Source of the DNA: Cryptomeria japonica
Lineage: Eukaryota; Streptophyta; Pinopsida; Cupressales; Cupressaceae
NCBI RefSeq assembly: GCF_030272615.1
Contig: NC_081405.1
Span: 576,211,752 to 576,275,751, forward strand
Direction of reading: 5' to 3'
DNA length: 64,000 bases
Of the stretch, positions 55,421 through 64,000 are shown piece by piece; position 1 is the first letter of the stretch, and every line of letters begins with the position of its first letter. The notes under the pieces were generated by a model. That model saw only the letters and a program-made list of their open reading frames with translations, was not told where the DNA came from and searched no databases. A program made the position numbers and the translations under genes.

Positions 55421-55560
55421 TTATATTCTTATCATTTTTATTCAAATATACCAATAATCTTGTTGTGTAGTCGTAGGTTATTTTTTAGACATGACATCTC
55501 ATAGATCTCTATCCATGAGCAAGTCTCCCATTTAAAATGTTTGAAATTGTATTCTCTATA

Positions 55561-56524
55561 TCAAATCTATTTGATGCGATCTTCATCTTATAGTTGTAAC
55601 AAATTCATGAATGAAATTCTTTAAAATTCATAGTGAAATGAAACTAGCATAAAAAAACCTTGTACAAACAAACATAACAAAGTTGGTCAAACTCTAGTAC
55701 CTACGAAAATGAAGATGGAATCTAAAATAATGCTTTAAATGCTAATCATTGAAGGAGAGTGAATTCAAAATATTCATACAACTCTTAATAGTTTAATTTA
55801 TGTGCACATAGAAAATTAGAGATTTAAAGCAATTAAAACCATAACACAAAATTTATGAGTTAAAAGCCTTCTCAGAAAATCCCACACTCTAAAACATAGA
55901 ACTCGATTTTATTATCAATGTCATGAGTTATAATACAATGAATAAATATAATTCTCTATATGAATGAGTAAAATAATAAAGAATTATGGAATAATTTTAC
56001 CATCATAATGGTTACTTATAAAAACATCAACCTGTCATACATAATATACTAAGGTACCAAGTATTATAGAGCTCACACATGAAAATAGGTATGCATGATT
56101 TCTTTATCCATCTCCAACACCTAGATGGTAAATTTTTGTCCAGAATAAAAAGTTATCATAATAATATAGGTTGTGCATAATAATTTAAAACTAACACCTA
56201 CCTCTATAGTGTCCCTCCTTGACATCCTTTTCTTTTATGAATGGATGGATATGTATGAACTTGTTTAGACTCATACTATTGATATATTCTTAAGGTTTTG
56301 ATTATGTTTTTGATGATAGACATTTGATGTTGATAGAGGATACATTATGTTTTATGTGGATGATGATATACTTAGGACTTTGTTGATGTTGAGATTTATG
56401 TTTGGTTATTATGCATAATCATTAAATGTATGATGTGATTCATATTTAATTATGATGTTATCATGCTATGTGTTAACCTTACTTCATTAATATATTTGAT
56501 ATGATGATGTTATGGATGATTTTG
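55561..56524. other. AT-rich stretch, nothing recognised
   Basis: No frame or repeat stands out. 56280-56520 is a TGATG-rich tract. 56520-56524 (TTTTG) is the left flank of the element I LTR. Confidence 0.5.
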
Positions 56525-59500
56525 TGTAATGCCCCGCCAGGAAACCCCAAAGGGATTAAGCCATAACACAAGAATAGAGTGCAATAATTTTTTTTTTAAA
56601 CTACACCACATAAGATACAACAAGATATCAAAGATTCAGATTACATAGTGGAAGACATCAACTAACACCTAAAGAGTTTCCCAACGAGATTACTTAAATT
56701 TCACAATTCACTAACTCACACAATTAATCCAACAAGCGGATTATCTTAACAATGAGATAATTCTTAATCAGGATAATTTCTTTCAGAAGATGGAAATATA
56801 AATCACAAGCAAAGGTTCATCCGTTAAGATCTATTCATAATCTTCATTCAAGCTTTTCATTTAAAATTACAAGCCATACATCTAATATTCTAACACACTA
56901 GAGTTTCATCATATACATATCAGATCTTTTCAAGCATATTTAATTTTCTTAACAACAACTGAATATATATTCCATTACTCTAAGTTACATTCTTTCATAT
57001 TCCAATTTAATAAATTTTAAAAGATGATTGCATACTAGCATCTACGATAAATCTCATCCACTTATGCATTCGATCAACATGGCATTCAAGAAAGGACTGC
57101 ATATAAGCATTTAAAGTTAATTACATTTATCCACTTATCCATTCTAACGTAAGCTATTCATACATGATAAAGCTGAATAAAGGAAACATAAGAGAATACA
57201 TCACATAACACCATAATGATCTCGGAGTTCACCCCTAAAGGGCTACATCTCCGGGTCTACTCAACTGCAAGACCCCTCTGATAATTAATAAAGTTAAGAA
57301 TACAAGAGGTTACACTATTACAATCCAGCCATCAAGGCAAAACATAAACAATATACAAACGTCCACATCGGTCAATTAATACATAAACGATCCCTGAAAA
57401 GGAAAGGATCCAGCTGAACATAATCAAAGCTAATACAAAGGTCCAGAAGAGCATCCAGAAAACTGAGTCATCACCACCCAAGGTCTAACATGAAACCGAT
57501 ACTCACAAGGGCAGAGACAACAGGACGACCCACAAAGGTACTCCTAACAGGACAAAACGACAACACACTAGCGAACGTAGGGACAAGTGTCATCACACAA
57601 CCTGGTATGGATACCATGGCAAGTCTTCATAGGTCCCAGCCCCATACATTGGGTTACCCTGGCAACCTAATCCGAGCTTCCGGCCCATGCAAGCCTCATG
57701 TGGACCCACACATCCTCACGTGAAGACAAGGATGATGGTTTGCCATTTCAGGCCTTCCCACAGCATGTCGAGTCTATGCTAGCACTCATCCCATGTGTGA
57801 GGCACATTTATCTTACTTAGAAATTACATTCTAATCTACTGTTAGGTTATCACTTATTAGACTCACTTTTGACGGGTTACCTAGCAGCCACTTTGGGCAC
57901 GGCCCCCAATCGAAAGCCACTTTCCCATACGACACTAGACTATACTCAGACGAACTCAAAAACCAAGGAATACACATGGTCGGATGAACGGAGTTCAAGA
58001 AGGAAGAAACAACCATCTGGTCAAACATGACACAAAAGATGAACACTTACTGACGGTACTCAAACTAGAGACCTGACCAACAATGGTCAACCACAAATCA
58101 TCATTCGACTCACACAAAGAGGATATGATCAAAACGACACTACCACAATACAACAGTCAACTCGGAATCGAGGACTGAAACAGGTACCTCAAATCATTCC
58201 ATACGACAGGGTCCTATCAAAACAAGCACGGCTTGCCATTTCATAATCAAAAGCGAATACAAAAATTAAACTCGCATAGGAATAATCAACAGATCCAATC
58301 TTTCCGAATTGATCTAAACATTAAACGTCAATCAAGTTTCTACAAGATCTATATCAGATTACAGTTATCTACCTCAACTAGGGATAAGTTGTTCTTGGTT
58401 TTCTAACTCTCTAAGGTTCAAAGCATCGAACAGACATATTAAGCCATAATGAGTTCTTAAACCAAATTCATATTAATAAAACTCAGAAAACCATTAATCA
58501 TTTAAATAAGATATTTAATCTCCAATAAAACATCATTGACATACTGGTTCAAAACCACTTCTACAGTTTCATATGTTCAAGTCCAGTTGCTCTATACAGA
58601 TCACGGAAATATAAATATAAAAAGGGAATCCAAATGTAGATAATCATTTCCACAATCCAAATATTACTTCCCTACGCACGTATAGAAGAATCCAAAATTA
58701 ACTGTTAATTAATGAGTATATTTATCAATCCATGATAAAAATATACACAAGTAATAACTAAAAGAGCACAATCACCCAACTGATTATTAGTTAATATATA
58801 ATTATTAATCTTTATTAATAAAATATATATTACCAATAATTAATGCATCGCACCATTTTCCATTTCAATATCAATTAGTTTATATATATACATATTAATT
58901 TCCATTAATTAATATATATAAAATAATTAATAATTAATTGAAAACTTTATTTAAAAAAAATACTTTTAATTTAACAAACTTATTTATTTATTTATTTTTA
59001 TAAAAAAAAAATAATAAAAAAACAAACATGAAAAACTTTGTTTCAAAACTTCGAGGGCAAACCACGTGGGTGCCACATGGGCTTCTCCCACGCGGGTTTC
59101 CCTTTTCCCACAGGAAGGGCTGGGGAGACCATGACGTGGTCTCCACCCAGCCTAGGCTGCCTGGAGAGCACAGCATGGCCTCCCACAGGCCTCTCCCCAT
59201 GCATAGGGAAGCCTTGTCTCTCCCCAAACATGGGTCGAGGGCCTTGGCAAAGCCGTCCCCTTCCAAAACCGCCATAACCAATCTCCACGCAGGGTTTAGA
59301 TTTCGATTAAAATAATATATATATTTTTTTGATTTGCTGTTAAGAAATTTCATACACAGCAAGGAAAAAACACAGTCTCATAGAGACTTAGATAAATAAA
59401 TTTTATTTTTTTTGGTTTTGATTCTTTCATAAGCAATTGTAAAAATACCTAGATCAGAAAAGGGGAAAATTTCTCCAAATCCAACAGCATATTGGCCAAA

Positions 59501-60763
59501 TAAGATTGCTCTTCACAAATTTAACATCTAATCTGCCAAACCCCCAAATAAATTCCAATTTTATTTATTTTAAATCATTCTTAGCAAACCAGAAATTGAT
59601 TGAAAACAAAGAATGAGATCAACGAGGGATAATTCAAGATCTTATTTCCATTCTACTCTATTAATCAATCAAACTGATTTTTCAATAACAAATTCATTTC
59701 TTTCAACCAGAATAGTAAATTCTTTTGGCAACAAGAAAACAATTCGGAATCCTACCTTCATACGCAATCCTGGAATAGCTGAAGGAGAGCCCACCTGTCA
59801 GATCCAGCATAACTCCCTCCTCTCCAAAAAACCCCCAAAAATTTCTTTCCAACCAAAAATTTTCCAAAAAACCTCCATCCTCCAAAATTTCCCCAAAAAT
59901 TAGGTTATATGGAAGAGTTGACCAAAATTCCATTTTTGGAATTAAAATTTTTATTTGAAAATAATTCTCAAAAATAATTCTATTTCTAACTATATCAATA
60001 ATTTAAATTGCTTTTCAATTCAAAATCGATTTTCTCATTTAATCCAATTAACCTTTCAAATTTCAAAAGCCAACAGAATACAATTAAGTCTATTGCAATT
60101 AAATACAAAACTTTCTTTTCAACAGCATATTCAAAATGCATATAATATTCAAAATCAGTCATTTAATCGAACTCACTCCCAATTTAAAATAAGCAATTCA
60201 TATCAACGGAAATCGCATAACGAAATCTCGATTACTTTAGTCCATTAATCTCTAATGCACAAATACATATTTAATCAAGATAATTACTAAGGACTAATAG
60301 ATCAATTTAACCATACACATCAAGCACGCAAACCGAGAAGGTCAACCAAACAGATGACTCGCAAACCCAAACAAAAAGGGAACATCGACGACGGCTGACG
60401 ATGCTCACTTGAGCACAACGAAGGTCAACTAGGGTCTTACGACCACCTAATCCAACTCTAAGGATTAAAGAGGTACACTCAAACCTGCACATCCAGGTGA
60501 AGACGAACCTCGCACTCATGCGGCGTTGTACCTGAAATCTCCTGCAACCAAGAGTCATACATGCATACATATACAAACTTTAATGAAAGCGTTAGCCCGA
60601 TATTAATACCACGAAATAGGTACACTAACAACTTGCATACAACTAGTGTGAAAACCACATCAACAGCTATGCGTTAAATCAAATATCTGACTATAACATT
60701 ACATTAAGATAACTAACCAAGATTAAACCAAGATTAGAATTTGATTAGGGTAGGGGTACTACA
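56525..60763 (-). repeat. Element I 3' LTR, unusually long (about 4.2 kb)
   Basis: On the + strand it starts TGTAATGCCCCGCCAGG and ends GGGTACTACA, and a minus-strand PPT follows at once. In its sense orientation the ends are TGTAGTACCCC and GGGCATTACA, an imperfect inverted repeat at the tips. I found no second start or end inside, but no partner copy is in the window, so the length rests on the termini and PPT alone. It holds a GC-rich island (59040-59290) between very AT-rich arms (58670-59030). Confidence 0.65.
59040..59290. other. GC-rich island inside the element I LTR
   Basis: About 250 bp with much higher G+C than the surroundings. It contains a perfect G-box CCACGTGG (59062-59069) and TGACGTGG (59132-59139). 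All frames on both strands stay largely open because stops are rare in GC-rich DNA; I do not call a gene. It could be an enhancer-like part of the LTR. Confidence 0.6.
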
Positions 60764-60765
60764 TT

Positions 60766-60778
60766 CTCCCCCCCTAGG
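60766..60778 (-). promoter_or_regulatory. Element I polypurine tract
   Basis: The minus strand reads CCTAGGGGGGGAG, followed by AA and then the LTR start TGTAGTACCCC. This places the internal region of element I to the right. Confidence 0.72.
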
Positions 60779-63700
60779 TTTCGACTTACTCCTGGAAGTT
60801 TTTAGGTTAGATGGAGAACATGTCGTACGCATCAGTCTTGAAACTCATTCAACAAAGATCAAATTGCACATAGAAATCTTTCCATAAATAAATGAAATGT
60901 TATTGCAAAATCCTTTACAAACGCCATTATCCATTGGCAAGATACATCTAAAACCATACATTCCTTAAAATATTCTAGGAATTATCAATAATCATAGGAG
61001 AGATACAAGAATTTTCTTCCTTTTTATTACACCAAATTAAAGCATTACAAAGAGGTAAACAACAATTACCATAATCATCGACCAAAAATGACAAGAAAAC
61101 ATGCCATCATGATCAATTTCCTTTACCAATCCATCTTTATCATAAAATTTTATTGAATAGAGCTAGCTTAAATATCAATTTCTACAATCAAATTAACTTT
61201 CAATAAATAAGAACATCATAAATAACTCAATTGATTACACTTGCCAGGTATAAGAAAACCCTTCCAATGACTATGTCCCATAACCTAGTGACAAGTTAAC
61301 ACAATTTACTCCATGATACAAATAATAACCATCCACATAACTAGAATGCATAACAGAAAAGGCCACATGTGAGCATGTCTAATGCTTGGTCAAAGATAAC
61401 CTGCACGATCAACATCTCTATGCCTGATCTCAGAACAACAATATGATCATAAATATCCAATATCTCACTCAAGGGCTCGATGGTGCTAGGCACACCATAG
61501 CGGTGCTACCTTCCATACAAGACCTTTGTGAATATCCCTTGTTGAGCAAGGTGGTTAGCCTCCAAGAGATAGTCACCAAACAAAGGTAGGTAGTGGATAC
61601 TAGCTGCAACACAGCCTCACATACCCCCATCCTCAAGGTTCCCTACATCAACTTCCTCGCACACACTCTACCAATTCCGTATCATACGTCCTTGGAGAGG
61701 AATTTCACATCTCGACACAAGACCAGCATCCGAAAACAATAAGGATAAACCAGTTTAGCCACCAAAGTACAGATGAATAAAGATAATAAATCATCAATTC
61801 CAACAGTAAGGTAAGAAAATAATCCGGAATTTCAACACCAAATCAAAAGTGCAAAAGATCACAAGATCGTGGCTAAACCTTCAAAGTCAACGTAAAATAA
61901 ATTGCTGATCCCCAAAGAAACATAAATAATATCACAACTGCACATAACATCACTATGTGACTAGCATCTAGCCACCAACGAGGAAGGAAGGAACAACTGA
62001 CTAGCTATTGCAGTAGCTCATCATGTGGTGCGACATAGTCACACTACCCACATGGCATGGCGGTGTGCACCTCGACAACACCCCGCATCATGTCGTCACG
62101 CGGCATGGCAATACCCCAAGCGGAGAAAACATGCAATGGGCATATCCCGCATGGTAGTGCACCTCGCGGAAAAAGCACACGCAGGTCACATCCCGCATAG
62201 CGACGTATCTAGAAGGATACTCGCCGTAAGTCAGAGGTATACATGACTAGGGTCCACCCACATGCCCACCAACACATACTAACTGGTAGCACATGTGAAT
62301 AAACCTACCTTTCATGAAGACAAGGCAAAGGATCCTCCAAATACACTATCACTATACACAAGAATCACCATCCATATGCTCAAATAAAGGAGAGGAATAG
62401 GCTATCACATATAAACCTATAAATAGATTCATGAAAAATGGAAAGTATTGAGTACACCTTGATACAGTTTAGTAGTACAACTATATCATTCCTTGAAGTA
62501 GAGAAGCTAAAGTCGCTTCGCGTCGACATTACTCGCACGCCATTCCATACTATTCAAGAAACGGTTACTTCGAATACTACCCCTTAACATACTGAGTTAC
62601 CCACAACCCGAGGTTTGGTACTCAGCAGGAAAACAAATAAGCAACATCACATAAACAGTATGGTTTCCCATATTCATAGGGAACATATCATCCATGGTTG
62701 ATTACTTCACCAATCCATGGGCACATATAATAAGCACTGGTTTCTTACAATACACACAAATACACCAGTACTGGTTTAGTCACATTCACGGGGAGTACTT
62801 TTCAGTACGCTAACATCTATTCAAGGAAGATTTAAATTATGCTTTCTATATAAATGACTGAATCAAGTTTACTCTAGATACAAGTACTGAAATTATTAAC
62901 AATACACAATTACATAAGGGAATAAAATCATTCCTATATCTTTCTTAAATCTCACTAAGCATCCGAACTCACATTACTAACTATTCAAATTCATTTCTAA
63001 AGCTTAAGACTTTCATCTATCACTATGAAGCCAAAAAGAAAACATACAATTTCAAATGTTTTATAAACATTCTATTTAACTCAATGCATTCCTTAATACC
63101 ATTTCTAAAAATCTTATGATTAGGCAAGGAGAAGGGGAAAAAGAGTTTGATAACCAAACTATTTCCTACAAAAACGCAAGATCAACAGATCACACTATAA
63201 TATAAAATTTCTCACTATAAGCCTATCATTTAATTACACGGTTTTCGTTTCGCTGCCGTTTTAGAAGGATGACAATCAGCCTAACAAAACATTTCCAATA
63301 ATTATGGTTGCAACAGGAGGTTCTAGTTTTCCAACCAACAGAGATCAAGAGAGGCAATCTTTTCAATAATGCAAGACCTCATAAGAACACTCACTTATAA
63401 TAATACAATATAGACACATGTCATATTTGCAACCTATTAGAGAAGATCACATTACAATCAAAGATAAGCAAGGAGCTATTATCCAAATAAAACATATTAA
63501 TGCATGCACATTAAACAAGCTTTTCATTCGCACCTTCTAAACACATTAAGGTAATTAGATATACCCAAAAGCGAGTTCAATGGAGCATTAGCTAAAATAA
63601 ATCTTCAATCAAACTGGTTTAATGATACACATAAAACAATCTTTCGGAAAACACATTAATACTCTCTCGAAGCTACAATAACATGCTCCTTTTAACACTT

Positions 63701-64000
63701 CTACAAACCAAGTAGTTTCACATAATTCAACTATTCGCATAGCAATGCACCTTACTAAGGTAGAATTTAATCATGTTACTCCTATAACATACACATAGAG
63801 AATTCTTTAAACGTACACATACAGTTTTCTCCCAATAACCAAAATAAATTTTTAACCCCAAAGCCCTTTAATAATCTGAAAACATAAGCATCATAAGGCT
63901 CACTCAAGGGTTCAAGAAGTCACACCTTTTTCTCTCTTGCAAACAAGAAACTCAAATCAAAGATAATTACACATATCCTAATCATTTTAATTTCTAGAAA
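60779..64000 (-). mobile_element. Element I internal region (3' part), no ORF seen
   Basis: If the LTR and PPT calls are right, this is the 3' end of the internal region, continuing past the window. It has no protein-like frame in 3.2 kb, so the element has either a very long 3' untranslated part or lacks pol. A GC-rich imperfect repeat tract lies at 62020-62230. Confidence 0.5.
62020..62230. repeat. GC-rich imperfect repeat tract
   Basis: Phrases such as GTGCACCTCG (62064 and 62157), CCCGCAT (62082, 62146, 62193) and CGGCATGGCA recur within 200 bp. The unit is roughly 60-80 bp and degenerate. No function is evident. Confidence 0.5.

Larger units (their letters stand above)
52880..55560 (-). 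mobile_element. Element J: old Copia relic
   Basis: Minus-strand blocks in Copia order are recognisable at 55250-55420 (gag), 54545-54817 (protease region), 53440-53700 (integrase C-terminus and linker) and 52880-53260 (RT, cut short after SPRM). No LTR, PBS or PPT could be assigned. It has more stops than elements A, B, C or D and is probably older. Confidence 0.8.

Noticed and set aside
59028-59315. Four overlapping open frames on both strands, 79-124 codons, in the GC-rich island
   Set aside because: GC-rich DNA has few stop codons, so all frames are open at once. No domain or codon preference favours any of them, and the island lies inside a probable LTR.
62025-62246. 73-codon His/Arg-rich + strand frame
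   Set aside because: It comes from the GC-rich repeat tract; the composition explains it and no domain is visible.
1-64000. Organelle DNA, rRNA genes or viral insertions
   Set aside because: I saw no plastid, mitochondrial or rRNA sequence and no endogenous pararetrovirus motif; all RT-like frames have Copia, Gypsy or LINE signatures.

Overview
The window reads as a piece of a large, AT-rich plant nuclear genome and I find no intact host gene that I can name. Almost everything recognisable is transposable-element sequence: Ty1/Copia and Ty3/Gypsy LTR retrotransposons, a plant LINE and solo LTRs, all decayed and nested. The primer-binding sites match the 3' end of plant initiator tRNA-Met, and the LINE has the plant layout (DUF4283-type ORF1; endonuclease, RT, zf-RVT and RNase H in ORF2). 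The old, long-lived insertions and several-kilobase LTRs suggest a gymnosperm, but that is inference.

Layout, left to right. A degraded Copia element (called B here, + strand, 676-14238) carries two later insertions in its 5' LTR: a near-complete Copia element (A, - strand, 982-7649) and a solo LTR (8513-9329). B's uninterrupted 3' LTR shows the empty sites, and 5-bp target duplications close each event. At 14309-15060 lies the 3' LTR of a - strand element (E). E's internal region encodes an unrecognised protein and is split by a third element (C, - strand, 16506-22972). C has LTRs, PBS and PPT but no protease, integrase or RT: instead it carries a coiled-coil/four-zinc-knuckle ORF and a second ORF of about 1,100 codons of unknown function. 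From about 24330 to 39530 there is a - strand LINE, split inside its endonuclease by a + strand chromodomain Gypsy element (D, 27954-37327). D is itself split inside RNase H by a Copia-type solo LTR (F, 32576-34079).

From 39.5 kb to 56.5 kb the sequence is very AT-rich. It holds one isolated ORF with a good start context (42526-43083), a probable solo LTR (G, 44854-46776) inserted in a short-repeat field, a gag/protease-only Copia remnant (H, 48951 to about 51960) and an older Copia relic (J, about 52880-55560). From 56525 to 60763 there is what looks like one 4.2-kb LTR (- strand, element I) followed by its PPT. The rest of the window would be I's internal region and shows no ORF.

The most unusual material is element C, together with the analogous ORF in element E. 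Both have a globular N-terminal part, a charged low-complexity linker and a C-terminal coiled coil, placed toward the 3' LTR in two different LTR families. Other structures worth a look are a conserved five-hairpin array in the E-family LTRs, a repeated ATCGGGT/ACCCGAT hairpin array in the D LTRs, and short motifs shared by the LTRs of otherwise different Copia families.
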